From: Tetrapyrgos nigripes
Lineage: Eukaryota; Basidiomycota; Agaricomycetes; Agaricales; Campanellaceae
Direction: 5' to 3'
Assembly: GCA_013368315.1 (NCBI GenBank)
Contig: JAACJM010000004.1
Location: 806,001-870,000, forward strand
Length of the DNA stretch: 64,000 nt
The translations under genes and the position numbers were made by a program. The notes under the pieces were generated by a model, which did no database searches, had not been told where the DNA came from, and worked only from the letters and a program-made list of their open reading frames with translations. This document shows, piece by piece, positions 36,140-46,884 of the stretch (position 1 is its first letter; the number at the start of each line of letters is the position of its first letter).

Positions 36140-38353
36140 TTAATACCCCTCCTTCAAAATCCCCCTCGTAGCACACACACTTGCAAACGCAAACCCAATA
36201 CACAACAATACCCATAGGTACCCTCCTAGACCGAACGGTAAGAGGTTAGATATGTGGGGTGATTGGCAAAGGACGAATGCGGAGCTGTAGTGATTTGGAG
36301 ACGATGAGGCTGGTAGAAAAGACGGAAAAAGAGGACAAACGCACCTAACAATCGCAGGCGTAACCATACGCGCAGTACACATAAAGCTCTGGACAAGACC
36401 TATTCGTTTTCAAACAAATCATGTCAACTCGCAACTCGCAAAAAAAAATTATCGAAAAAAAGGAACTAGAAAAAATACACTCACCATTCATGGTCCCCAA
36501 CAATTCATTATCGGGTGTATGATTCCTCACAAGAATCATACTAACTCCGTATCCCAAGCCTGCTAGTCTTCCTATAGCAAGGACAATCCCAATTCCAATC
36601 CACAGGAGGACACGAACTCGGGGATCTTGTTCCCCATCCCCAAACGTATCCATATCTCTCCACCCCATCTTCGCAATCCCACCCAACGCCCCCAGCCCAA
36701 CCCAAGCCAACACCCATAGTTTATTACTAAAATGATACACCACTTCGGCTTTCCATCTCATCAACAACCATGGGAGTAGGAAAATTTGGATAACAATGGA
36801 TATGATACCGCTTATGGCGAGGGCGTACCCGATGGAGGTTGGGGGGAGACCGAGGCCGCCACCTCCGCCGCCGCCACCAGAAAAAGAAGACGAAGATGAA
36901 GGATGCACAGGCGTATACGAAAATAACACAAACAACACACTAAATGCGATCCCGTTCGTCTCGAGCGCGAAGCCACTTAGGCATAAGGAACGGATGATGG
37001 GGATGCGGAGGAGAGTTAGGAGGGATGGCTTTTTACCCTTTTCTACTAGCTTATGAAGGGTGGGATTGGGATTGGTTAGAGTCAGTGTAGACGAGGAAGA
37101 TGTGAATCGGGAGGGGGGTGCGTCTATTATGTCGGTGAGTAGCGGTGATAATGAATCTGAATCAGTCGTGGACCGAGAAGAGGTTGTAGAATATTCGTCG
37201 TCAGTGCCAGAATCATTGGGATCCCAGTTGTCCGAGTAGGAATCGTGGTAACCGTCATGGTCAACGGGACCAGTGGAGAATTTCTTGGGAATGGCATTGG
37301 CTTGAGCTTGGACTGGTGCACGGGTTTGTCCCGCGGACGCAGCGTTCGCGTTCGAGTTGGGTTTGGATTTGACTTTACTAGGGAGAGTCTACGAAAAACC
37401 AAAAATATATTCAAATTGAGAAAAAAAGTTACTTTTCACTTCAAATCTACACTCACTTCCTCAAGACACAACCAAGCAAGAACCAGCCCATACAGGGAAA
37501 CAAACCCCGCTACGGCGCAGGGTAAAAAGTAGGGATGATCATCGAATATCGTGTCTTTGAAAAGCGCTGGCCATTTTTGTGCTGGTTGGGAGAGGGAACC
37601 GCCTATTAGGGGGCTGGAGACAAAGACAAAGACAAGGAAACGTAAGTAAGGTGAGCGGTGAGTCATTGCAACGAGACTTTAGATTTAGAGGAGAAATAAT
37701 GATAATTACTTACCCAACAATCGACCCCAAAGGCCAAACCAACCCATACATCGGAAACACCTTTGCTTGGTTGGTCTCGTCGGTAATCTCACCAAGTACA
37801 GCGTGTACAACGGCTGCTGAACCTGCGCAGAGACCGCTAAAGGCTCGAGAGATGAGTAGAGAGGGGAGAGAGGTGGAGAGGCCGAAGAGGACGGTGGAGA
37901 GACCGACACCAAGGGTTCCAGCCATGATGACAGGTTTGCGGCCGATTGAGTCTGAGGAGAAGGGAGGGAGGTGTTGATTGTTGAGCGTTGAACATGAAGG
38001 CTTCGAAGCTGGGTTGGGATACCTACCTGATACACGCGCACAAGTATACAACGAGAACAACTGCGTTAAAGCGAATGTGGATTCCTGGATTACCGTCAAT
38101 AAAATCACAAGTAGTAAACGCGACGCGTCGTACTCACAACAAGTCCGCTATAAAACCCAATCTGCGAAGGATCATCGGTAACATTGAGGTATGCTATAAA
38201 CTCGTTGATATACGGGAATATTTGACAAAACGCGATAGGTTCTGCGAGACGGATGAGGAGGACTGTTATGAGGCGGGTTATTGGGAGGGGTGTTGGACGT
38301 CGACGAGGAAGAAGGGGAGATTCTTCGTCATGATGGACAGTCCTGGAAGGCAT
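36140..38353 (-). CDS. MFS transporter, cluster copy 2
   Basis: Same exon layout as copy 1, starting MPSRTVHHDEESPLLPRRRP at 38353. Blocks: IRLAEPIAFCQIFPYINEF, YLNVTDDPSQIGFYSGLV, STFALTQLFSLYTCARVS, DSIGRKPVIMAGTLGVGLST, GLVWPLGSIV, PLIGGSLSQPAQKWPALF. The hydrophilic loop is rich in Asp, Ser and Thr (TDDEYSTTSSRSTTDSDSL). A tract of eight glycines precedes LGLPPTSIGYALAISGI. The end reads CTARMVTPAIV, SSAFVLCQSPHISNLLPFG and TRGILKEGY. No frameshift or stop was seen. It is nearly identical to copy 3 over the whole gene, including introns, so a recent duplication is likely. The 5' flank is related to that of copy 1 (TATGACAAGAAT and CAAAGTTTCGAAA boxes at 35584 and 38449). Confidence 0.9.
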
Positions 38354-39389
38354 GAAGAGGAGATGGGGATCATACTGGAAACAGTGGAGTGGTTATAAGA
38401 GTGGCGGGTAAGCAGCGGAGGGAGGGCTTGGATTTCTGACAGAGAGTATGACAAGAATATGTCGGTACGCGTCAAATCTCCATTCAAAGTTTCGAAACAT
38501 ATTCATGATGACAAGATACGCGTCGAACCTAAACATATCCATGATTACCGGATATGCCGAGTTTCTCCAAATTTATAAGTCTTTGAGCCTTCTAAGGACT
38601 AGTACAGAAAATGAAACAGTGTCAGGCTGTTCGAGGATAGAAAACAAGTCGGAAATCAGACCTGCGGCTGCTTACCAATATCCCATATTTGGCAGATCAA
38701 CATGCAGGCTGCCAGTTGACTGCCAAGCTAGCGTCCCGCCGTGCTGACTGCCATGTTGACGGTCAACGCTCCGTATTTTCATCCTCCAAGGCCTATTGTC
38801 CTCCAGAAATATGAGGATCCTATCAGAGGGGTCTCCAATATGCTTACTCCTTGCTCGGGATGGTAAAATCCGCTTCTTTTTTTTTTTTTTGTTTGGGTCG
38901 TACTGCTATCAAGTGTCAATGACATGACGCTTAATTGGACATGTTCCGTCATCTCCTGGTGGGATTTGCTCAAGATCTGCTGACTGATAAATTATGGGCT
39001 AGTGCTAGAGCCTTGTGGCTAGTACTGAAGTACTGACCAACGGACGTATTCCCCTTATAGGCGCATCACGGAATTGGGACGAACATTGCCATGCATGGCA
39101 TATGCTGGCCATGCAAAGACCATCATGGTTTGAAGATGGCAGTGGATGGTATGCAATTGTCATCGGGGTGCCATGTTATGGAGTACGATGGCAAGCATAT
39201 ACCATCGATGGTGTGGTTTACCATGTTTGTCCCAGTTCCGTGATGGCCTCAGAATCCCCAATCGCAAAGTGATCCTAAGTACAAGCTGATTATTGCACTA
39301 TTATCCACCTGGCTGAAGATCAAGAAAAACCATACATATTTCTCACCTCGGAACCGGAACCGGAAACGAGACTTGTTGTACTTCCAGCC
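38354..39389. other. Spacer between MFS copy 2 and the retrotransposon
   Basis: Begins with the promoter side of copy 2. Then come repeated CATGG/CCATG-rich words (39090-39190) and a T(13) run near 38878-38890. A plus-strand frame at 39015-39272 has no family resemblance and I do not call it. The last bases before the element include the target site TTGAG. Confidence 0.45.
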
Positions 39390-39394
39390 TTGAG
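39390..39394. repeat. 5-bp target-site duplication, left
   Basis: TTGAG directly precedes the left LTR and recurs directly after the right LTR at 46493-46497. Five base pairs is the expected size for Ty1/copia integration. Confidence 0.9.
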
Positions 39395-39763
39395 TGTTGA
39401 ATTGGCGCATTCAGTTGCAGTCATCAACGTATTCTATGTAGAACAATAGTAGTAGTTATATATAGAACAATAAGATTATATAGACAATAAAGTGTAGTAC
39501 TACAATAAGTGTACGAAACCAGCATTGTTCTATCTAGTACAATAGAATCTTATTGTTACTCTAGTATTAGTTTACATGTATTTGTATCACCTAAAAGGTA
39601 TATAAGGACTGGTAGATAGTCCTCCAAATAATAAGTTTTACACTTAACCCACATCGCTCTATAAGCCTCTAACAAGCCTAATAAGCTAACTCTTATCCCC
39701 AGGTAAGTTGCGTAGTTGCCACTGCGTTTAGTAGTGTACAAGCCGTACCATGCCTGCTTAACA
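39395..39763 (+). repeat. Left LTR of the copia element
   Basis: 369 bp, from TGTTGAATTGGCGC to GCTTAACA. It contains a TATATAA box at 39599-39605, a likely promoter, and no difference from the right LTR was seen. A 61-residue frame on the minus strand is shared by both LTRs and is not called. Confidence 0.95.
39599..39605 (+). promoter_or_regulatory. TATA box in left LTR
   Basis: TATATAA in the context AAAAGGTATATAAGGAC, about two thirds of the way along the LTR, placing the RNA start downstream of it. The same site is at 46328-46334 in the right LTR. Confidence 0.6.
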
Positions 39764-39777
39764 GGTTATGGGCCCCG
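39764..39777 (+). other. Primer-binding site matching the anticodon arm of initiator tRNA-Met
   Basis: GGTTATGGGCCCCG begins directly after the LTR. It is complementary to GGGGCCCATAACC, the anticodon stem-loop of an initiator tRNA-Met (CAT anticodon inside). Drosophila copia uses the same kind of half-tRNA primer, with GGTTATGGGCCCAG. There is no ordinary TGG site matching a tRNA 3' end. Confidence 0.7.
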
Positions 39778-40080
39778 AAGGCCCTTGGGAGCGCCTTCAA
39801 TGGCTGCAAACCATAGACTTCGCATACTACCTGGATGGCGCCTTCATGGCTGCCTGTGGCGCCCTTTGTGGCAGCCTGCGTCGCCTTTCATGGCTTGACG
39901 ATATGTCCAACAGCGCAGGACTTATGCCCAGCTGCAGTTGTTGACAATCTAGGGGAGTAGTCACTGTCATGGCGCGTTCATCGCCGCCTCTCTTCACTTT
40001 CGCATGGCGCATTTAATGCTGCCTTCTTATGCTGCATATGGATAAATGCTGACAGTTGACTTCCCCAGATATTATCAAAG

Positions 40081-43000
40081 ATGTCCTCCAACGTCCTGAT
40101 GACTACTGTCCCCATCTTTGCCGGTGTTGATTTCAACATCTGGGCCGACATTCTTGTCGCCTGGTTGCAGGCTACTGGACTTAGTTCTGTCCTTAGATCT
40201 GATCGCCCCGATGATGCCGAAGTGAGTACCGCTTCTCCTCTATCTGCTGAAGACGCGGCGGCTCAATCTGAGGCTATCACGGCGGCTCAAAAGAAACAGG
40301 CTGACTGGGATGAGAAGAACGACAAGGCCATGGGGTCTATCAAACTTCGTCTCTCTCCTCCCGTTCGTCAGAAAACGCTTGGAATGACTACCGCCAAGGA
40401 AATTTGGGACTTTCTCAAGAAGACCTATGGGAAACCTGGTGTTTCCGCAATCTACACGGATTTCAAACGTGCTACCTCCATCACTATTCCCAACGATGCC
40501 AATCCTAGCGCTGCGATCGAACTTATTCGCATGCACTTCGATAGGGTCAGTGCCTATGGTATCCCCACTGATGGCACCTCAACCACTTCCGTTACGAAAG
40601 TCGCCAACTTCCTCATTGTCATGTTCATCATTTCCAAACTTCCCCCCAGATATGAGTATCTTATCAATCAGTATACTCAATACACTCTTGAGGAGGTCGA
40701 CAACGCAAATCTCGATGTACTACAAAACGAGATTGTCAATATTTGGGAATCTCGCCAGGGAGCATTCAAGGGGCCTTCGGGAAAAGCCCATGCCAACCGT
40801 CTTTCAGCTGTCAAGCGAAAGGACGGTAATCCTAGTTTCCAACAGCAGCAGCAGCAGCGCCCTAGTGGCAGCAGCAGCGGCGCTAATGGAGCCAGCGGCT
40901 CCAATGGGAATAACAAGGGAAAAGGCAAGGGAAAGGGCAAAGGAAAAGCTCAATTCCGTCGAGGAGGTCGAGCTGGAAAATTCGAACAGGCCAAGAGACA
41001 GGGCCAGGCACATCTCGTCCACGACGACATGTCTCCCTTGATGCACACAGTCACCGTCGTCGACACGCCCGCTGCAGTTGATACCCGTAAGCCATTCTTC
41101 ATGGAAACGGAAAAGCCTTTTGACGCCTTCTTCACAGGTACCAAAAGAGCTATCAACCTTGCACGCAATATTGGCGCTAGACCATCTGGTGAGACTGTTG
41201 CTACTCTTGAAGATGTCGTCATGTCTCATACCGATCCTTCCTCCTTCACTTCACTTACTCCTGCCCCTCGTCCTAAACGCACTCTCACGGAACGCATCTA
41301 TTGGAACAACCTTCAATCATCTACTGATGGTTGGGGTGATGCTGGCAACTGGAATGGTTGGAACGGTGAATATCCCGAAACTCAGACCGGTTCAGATGCC
41401 GATATGGCATGCGCTCAAGGAGAAGATGCCAGTTGGAACGAGGACACTCTGGTGAACACTTCGGAACTCGGAAGTGTGTTTGGTACCACAACGACGGAGT
41501 CAGGTGCAAAGGTTTCTCAGGACATCCGGACACCTGTTCCACTTATCGACCGGATTGCCGCGGATCCTGCTGCCGAGATGATGGAATGCGCAATGTACCT
41601 TGGGGAAAGGTTTCAGAATCCCGAGGATCCCCTACACATCTATGGGGAACCACTCAGAACGACACTGAACACCGTTGCCCCAACGGGAACGAGTGGCACT
41701 CTTTCTCTTGTCCAACGACTTGCTGCAGTCCGCAGCGAGAGGCCAAGTGGCTCACAGCCTGCACCTCCCAATGGCATGACCACTCAATCCTTGCCATCCA
41801 GCCATGTTGCAAGCCCAACACCTGGCACGACTTCGACGGGATGGGAATGGCTAACTCCTCATCTCCAAAACGAGGATGGAAGGTACGACGAGCTAATCGA
41901 CTGGCAGCGAGACGCAACAATCGGACTAGGAGGGATGGAACTACCCTCCAGGGCTCCAACTCCGAGTTCAATGCCAGAACTCCGGAGCATGTCTCCGAGC
42001 CTATCCGAAACCAGCGACCTCGAGTACATGTCGACTCCGCCATCGATCGGCGCGATGAGTCTTCCTACGTCACCCGTAGAGGACACCGCATCGTACGGAA
42101 TTCCAAGTCCACGACCTTCTACCCCCGTCATGGTTACCGTCAATGCCGCAAATAATTATGGCTGGTCCTTAGACTCCGAACCCTCCGGCTTGGATAACGG
42201 TTATCTCAGGTCAGATCTCAATTCAGATCTTATGAATAAAAGTACTGATGCGCTTTTTTCAGCAGCTCGTAATTTGGAAGCAGGTTCTTCATGTATATAT
42301 TTATTACATACCGCTCCTCTGGGTCTAACAACCCCTTTTATTTATAATAATCTGTACACTAGCCCTGGCGGCAATAATAAATATTTATGTGCCTGTGGCA
42401 CTCTGTTCTCACTATGCCAGAAGTGTAAAAAAGAGAGATCTGAAACTGTCAAAATTCATTTCAGTGATGGATGGTTACTTGATTCTGGAGCATCAGCGCA
42501 TTTTACGTTCGACATCAATGACTTTGTTGAATTGAGTTATATGAAACCAATTCCAGTGAAAACTGCCAATGGATTCACGAAGATTCGTGCATCTGGAACA
42601 GTCTTAATCTCTCAGCGTAAAAGAGTTATGAAATTATATCCGGTCTATTACATTCCCGATCTAAATCAACGACTCTTATCTGTCGGTCAATTCTTAAATA
42701 ACAACATGTTTATGCGCGGTAACTCCGATCATATCACCATTTCAAGAAATACAACATTCTTGACTTTCTCAAAGCGTATACCGGAAGAAACGCTATACTA
42801 TCTTCCACACAAATCAAAAATTGTCGCTTCTAAAGCCAATCTTTTAATTTATCTTATCAACTACGAGATTTTACATCGTCGTATAGGGCATCCTTCTCGT
42901 GATGTTCTAAAACATGTCCGACAACACACCCTTGGCACTCCTGAATTCATTATTCCGAAGGAACTTCCTTTGTGCAAAGGCTGTCTTGAAGGCAAAACTC

Positions 43001-46000
43001 CCAGACAGGCTTACCCTCCTAACGAACGACGTGCTACTCGTCCTTTCCAAATTATCCATACGGATTTACATGAATACCCCACGATATCCTACCACAAGTA
43101 CAAGTATATAATCGTCTTTTTTGATGATTACACTTCAGATGCTTGGATACGTTTTCTTAAAGACAAAAAACAACCACTGACTGCCACTCGCCAGTTCCTT
43201 GCGATGGTAGAAACTCAATATAAGACGAAAGTCGAACAGTGGATGTCGGATATGGGTGGCGAATTCATCAAAGGCACCTATCGAGAAATGTTACTCGAAA
43301 AGGGTGTTAAAATCCTTAACAGTGCACCATACATTCATCAACAGAATGGTCGAGCGGAACGCTTTATACGCACTCTAATGGATAAGTCACTGGCAATGAT
43401 GAAGTTAGCATGTCTACCTGAATCTTGGTGGGAATATGCTGTCCGTCATGGATTGTATGTCTATCGACGTACTCCCTTACGACGACACAAATGGATAACT
43501 CCATTTGAAATGCTTGAAAAAGAAAAACCGCGTATTGATCACTTACGAGTTTTTGGCTGTGGAGCTTATGTCTTTAAACCCAAGGAAACTCGAAAGAACA
43601 AACTCGCTTCCAAGTCAGAACTCATGACATATCTTGGTGTAGCACCAGGAGAACGTGGAAATCTTTTCATGCGTACAAACAATGCGGAATTTACATCCCC
43701 GCAAGCCGTGTTTGAGGAAGACTTCTTTCCTCGATGTAAAACTCAATCTCGTAATTCAAAACAACTACCTATCGAATCATCGCACGACGATGACACTCCT
43801 CTACCACAACCAATCCCTGACGATGATGATGAAGATTTTCATCATCGTCCTCCTCGCATCCCTTCAATAAGGAGACCTGATCAACTTCGTGACGACGAAC
43901 CTGAACAGGATCCACCGCCTTCGTCTCCGGATAGTAACTCTGAGCCTAGAAGAACGGTAACACCACCGCCAGTGGAGACACCACCTCCTCAGGCACCTCG
44001 AAAGCCCAGAGCTCCTAGACAAAGACGGCCACCAACAGAACCAATGCGTCGAAGCGAGCGTACTGGTACTGTACCTAAACGATACGGGGATAAACACCCT
44101 GTAGAAGTTGAACGCGATCTTGAACCTCAAATCGCAGCTGATAAAAGAGCGGAAGCAAAAACTAAAGCAGAGAGAGACGCTCGGAGAGAAAACCGACGTC
44201 AGCAAGCTGCAGAGCAACAGGTTCCCGGACCTAGTTCTGCATCCGGAAGCGCACCCCAGGGGGAGCAGCAAGCCGAGAGTGATGACTCTGCACGCCCTGA
44301 ATCAGAAGAAATGGCAGAACCATGCCGTGAAGGGGGAGTATCTATAAATTTCTTGCTTATGCAGGCAATTGCTCCTGGAGAAATCGATTCCCACTTGCTT
44401 ATTCAGAAAGTTACTTCGAAGAATGATGGGAATCAACCGAATGTTCGTAATATTCGCGAATGGACATTCAAAGATATTGCTCGCTTACCTATAGCTGAGC
44501 AAGAGGAATGGAAAGTCGCTTGCCGCGAAGAACTAGAGGCTCTTCACAAGCGCGACACCTATGAATTGGTCGAAAGACCTAAAGATAGGAAAGTTATCAA
44601 AAACCGATGGGTCTTCGACATCAAAACTGATGGTCGTAAAAAGGCAAGACTCGTTGCAAAAGGTTTTTCACAGGTCGAAGGTATAGACTTTGATCAAATA
44701 TATTCACCTGTTGTTCGATTCGAGACTGTGCGCTTAATCTTCGCTTTAGCTGCACTTAAGGGCTGGCACGTGTCCGGTGTCGATGTCCGATCAGCCTATT
44801 TATATGGCTTACTCGATGAAGAAATCTATATGGAACAACCGGAAGCCTTTAAAGTAAAAGGACAAGAGCATAAAGTCGTCCGGCTTCTTCGTGCTCTTTA
44901 CGGACTCAAACAAGCAGGACTTGCGTGGTGGAAAAGTCTTGATAAGTCCATGGCAGAACTTGGTTTTAAACGAATCATTTCCGACGCCGGAATCTTCATT
45001 CACAAACGCTATGACGCCAACAATAATCTCATTGAAAATTCTATCGTCATTGCCGTAGTCTATGTGGATGACGCTCTATTCTGTGGAGCTAACAAAACCT
45101 TAGTCTTACGACTCAAAGGAGACTTTATGAAGAGATGGGAATGTAGGGATCTAGGCGATGCCAAAGAATTCCTTAGGATGAGAATTACCAGGAAAGGCAG
45201 CAAGATCTCTTTAGATCAGTGCGCTTATCTGGATAAAATCCTAGAAACTTATGGAATGCAAAACGCGAAAGCTTCTGCTACCCCATTACCTGGCAATTAT
45301 CACCCTCTTCCTCTTCCAAATGACACTCCTGTCAATTATACTCTTCGTCAAAGTTATCAGGAGATAATCGGATCCTTACTCTACCTAATGTTAGGAACAC
45401 GTCCTGATATTTCCTTTGCTGTCACAAAACTTGCGCAATTTGCTGCAAACCCCTCACAAGAACACTACAATAAGGCGAAAGACATTTGCCGTTATCTCGT
45501 TGGCACTAGAAAATATGCTCTAGTGTACAACGGTCGAGGGGGAGAAGGCTTATCAGCCTATACAGATTCTGATTGGGGATCAGATCCTGGAACTCGCAAA
45601 TCTCAAACTGGCTTCTTCCTACAATTAGCCCAAGCACCATTTAGCTGGACGTCTAGACAACAAAAGACAGTTGCTCTATCTTCGACTGAAGCTGAATACA
45701 TGGCACTTAGTGACTGCAGTCGACAAGTCTGTTGGTTCAAGACTCTTCTCAGTGAAATCGAATATCCTCTTCATGCTATTCCAATTTACGGTGACAATCA
45801 GGGATCAATTTTTATCGCATCAAACCCTGTCACGGATAAGCGAACGAAACACATTGATATTCGATATCATTTTGTTCGAGAAAAAGTCATCGACGAGACA
45901 GTCAAGTTATTCTTCATTGAAGGAAGCAATAACCCTGCAGATCTACTCACTAAAGCTTTAGATCGAGTAAAGTTTGAGAAGTTCAGGAAACAATTGGGAC

Positions 46001-46017
46001 TTCAGTTTTATAATTGA
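40081..46017 (+). CDS. Copia gag-pol polyprotein
   Basis: A single frame of 1978 residues with no stop or shift. Gag (about 1-240): FAGVDFNIWADILVAWLQA and KEIWDFLKKTYGKPGV. A Gln/Gly/Ser- and GKGK-rich basic stretch follows (about 255-300), then a long Pro/Ser/Thr linker. The usual CCHC knuckle is missing; a Cys cluster (LCACG, CQKCKKE) lies at about 765-780. Protease DSGA starts at residue 801. Integrase: His 932 and 937, Cys 965 and 968, then catalytic Asp 995, Asp 1057 and Glu 1093 (a D-35-E spacing). Reverse transcriptase has NRWVFDIKTDG, SPVVRFETVRLI and YVDD at 1661. RNase H has YTDSDWG, SSTEAEYMAL and the ending HIDIRYHFVREK with NPADLLTKAL. All catalytic residues are intact. The linker between integrase and RT is acidic and Pro-rich. 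Transcribed from the left LTR. Confidence 0.97.
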   Translation: MSSNVLMTTVPIFAGVDFNIWADILVAWLQATGLSSVLRSDRPDDAEVSTASPLSAEDAAAQSEAITAAQKKQADWDEKNDKAMGSIKLRLSPPVRQKTLGMTTAKEIWDFLKKTYGKPGVSAIYTDFKRATSITIPNDANPSAAIELIRMHFDRVSAYGIPTDGTSTTSVTKVANFLIVMFIISKLPPRYEYLINQYTQYTLEEVDNANLDVLQNEIVNIWESRQGAFKGPSGKAHANRLSAVKRKDGNPSFQQQQQQRPSGSSSGANGASGSNGNNKGKGKGKGKGKAQFRRGGRAGKFEQAKRQGQAHLVHDDMSPLMHTVTVVDTPAAVDTRKPFFMETEKPFDAFFTGTKRAINLARNIGARPSGETVATLEDVVMSHTDPSSFTSLTPAPRPKRTLTERIYWNNLQSSTDGWGDAGNWNGWNGEYPETQTGSDADMACAQGEDASWNEDTLVNTSELGSVFGTTTTESGAKVSQDIRTPVPLIDRIAADPAAEMMECAMYLGERFQNPEDPLHIYGEPLRTTLNTVAPTGTSGTLSLVQRLAAVRSERPSGSQPAPPNGMTTQSLPSSHVASPTPGTTSTGWEWLTPHLQNEDGRYDELIDWQRDATIGLGGMELPSRAPTPSSMPELRSMSPSLSETSDLEYMSTPPSIGAMSLPTSPVEDTASYGIPSPRPSTPVMVTVNAANNYGWSLDSEPSGLDNGYLRSDLNSDLMNKSTDALFSAARNLEAGSSCIYLLHTAPLGLTTPFIYNNLYTSPGGNNKYLCACGTLFSLCQKCKKERSETVKIHFSDGWLLDSGASAHFTFDINDFVELSYMKPIPVKTANGFTKIRASGTVLISQRKRVMKLYPVYYIPDLNQRLLSVGQFLNNNMFMRGNSDHITISRNTTFLTFSKRIPEETLYYLPHKSKIVASKANLLIYLINYEILHRRIGHPSRDVLKHVRQHTLGTPEFIIPKELPLCKGCLEGKTPRQAYPPNERRATRPFQIIHTDLHEYPTISYHKYKYIIVFFDDYTSDAWIRFLKDKKQPLTATRQFLAMVETQYKTKVEQWMSDMGGEFIKGTYREMLLEKGVKILNSAPYIHQQNGRAERFIRTLMDKSLAMMKLACLPESWWEYAVRHGLYVYRRTPLRRHKWITPFEMLEKEKPRIDHLRVFGCGAYVFKPKETRKNKLASKSELMTYLGVAPGERGNLFMRTNNAEFTSPQAVFEEDFFPRCKTQSRNSKQLPIESSHDDDTPLPQPIPDDDDEDFHHRPPRIPSIRRPDQLRDDEPEQDPPPSSPDSNSEPRRTVTPPPVETPPPQAPRKPRAPRQRRPPTEPMRRSERTGTVPKRYGDKHPVEVERDLEPQIAADKRAEAKTKAERDARRENRRQQAAEQQVPGPSSASGSAPQGEQQAESDDSARPESEEMAEPCREGGVSINFLLMQAIAPGEIDSHLLIQKVTSKNDGNQPNVRNIREWTFKDIARLPIAEQEEWKVACREELEALHKRDTYELVERPKDRKVIKNRWVFDIKTDGRKKARLVAKGFSQVEGIDFDQIYSPVVRFETVRLIFALAALKGWHVSGVDVRSAYLYGLLDEEIYMEQPEAFKVKGQEHKVVRLLRALYGLKQAGLAWWKSLDKSMAELGFKRIISDAGIFIHKRYDANNNLIENSIVIAVVYVDDALFCGANKTLVLRLKGDFMKRWECRDLGDAKEFLRMRITRKGSKISLDQCAYLDKILETYGMQNAKASATPLPGNYHPLPLPNDTPVNYTLRQSYQEIIGSLLYLMLGTRPDISFAVTKLAQFAANPSQEHYNKAKDICRYLVGTRKYALVYNGRGGEGLSAYTDSDWGSDPGTRKSQTGFFLQLAQAPFSWTSRQQKTVALSSTEAEYMALSDCSRQVCWFKTLLSEIEYPLHAIPIYGDNQGSIFIASNPVTDKRTKHIDIRYHFVREKVIDETVKLFFIEGSNNPADLLTKALDRVKFEKFRKQLGLQFYN

Positions 46018-46114
46018 AGAAATCGCATCGAAAACGTCGAGGCACTTGATCCCTTCCTTCCATGGCTGCTTACAGCGCCTACCTATGCTTACGCGCACTA
46101 CCGTGTTGCTTAGC

Positions 46115-46123
46115 AAGGGGGAG
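46115..46123 (+). other. Polypurine tract
   Basis: AAGGGGGAG directly abuts the right LTR. This is where plus-strand DNA synthesis would be primed. Confidence 0.85.
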
Positions 46124-46492
46124 TGTTGAATTGGCGCATTCAGTTGCAGTCATCAACGTATTCTATGTAGAACAATAGTAGTAGTTATATATAGAACAAT
46201 AAGATTATATAGACAATAAAGTGTAGTACTACAATAAGTGTACGAAACCAGCATTGTTCTATCTAGTACAATAGAATCTTATTGTTACTCTAGTATTAGT
46301 TTACATGTATTTGTATCACCTAAAAGGTATATAAGGACTGGTAGATAGTCCTCCAAATAATAAGTTTTACACTTAACCCACATCGCTCTATAAGCCTCTA
46401 ACAAGCCTAATAAGCTAACTCTTATCCCCAGGTAAGTTGCGTAGTTGCCACTGCGTTTAGTAGTGTACAAGCCGTACCATGCCTGCTTAACA
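46124..46492 (+). repeat. Right LTR of the copia element
   Basis: 369 bp with the same ends, the same TATA box and the same internal sequence as the left LTR. It is followed at once by TTGAG. Confidence 0.95.
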
Positions 46493-46497
46493 TTGAG
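46493..46497. repeat. 5-bp target-site duplication, right
   Basis: TTGAG, matching 39390-39394. The interval from here to 46884 is the 3' flank of MFS copy 3. It holds the word TAAAGTAAAGTAAAGT near 46716, which also occurs in the 3' flank of copy 2 at 35775. Confidence 0.9.
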
Positions 46498-46884
46498 GAC
46501 ATATGCCGGCTATGTGATGATGGTGAGTTACGAGGGCTGAAACGATACATGTAAGACTTGACTTGAACTTACGCATAGCACCACTGAAATCTCCTTTTTC
46601 TTTTTCTTTCTCTGGGCCGATAGGATAGCCAAGAGAGCAGTCCATCATAAACCCCCTTCGCATTAATATTCGTATTCCCATTCGTATCAATGATCATAAC
46701 CTATCTACCAGGCTCTAAAGTAAAGTAAAGTATCGATATCTATCTGTACACGTATCTCATTATAGATCGTCGTCATCATTAGCTAGTTTTGAGTCGGAAA
46801 AAAAGAAAAAAAAGAATCTGAATCATAACTTCAACCCTTCCCGGCGCGACTTCAACGCGACATGGATGATGGTAGTGACCAATT

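Larger units (their letters stand above)
39395..46492 (+). mobile_element. Complete Ty1/copia LTR retrotransposon
   Basis: A 7098-bp element with 369-bp LTRs that begin TGTT and end AACA. The internal region holds a primer-binding site, one uninterrupted gag-pol frame and a polypurine tract. Domain order is Gag, protease, integrase, reverse transcriptase, RNase H, which defines Ty1/copia (integrase before RT). The two LTRs look identical base for base by eye and both flanks carry TTGAG. The element is therefore intact, recent and potentially active. It inserted between MFS copies 2 and 3, about 390 bp beyond the stop codon of copy 3, and interrupts no recognised gene. Confidence 0.97.

Noticed and set aside
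39556..39741. 61-residue minus-strand frame in the left LTR, repeated identically at 46285-46470
   Set aside because: It is duplicated only because the LTR is duplicated; no protein features.
40240..42143. Several long minus-strand and second-frame plus-strand open frames inside the copia gag region
   Set aside because: They are shadows of the repetitive, GC-richer gag-pol frame and have no independent family features.
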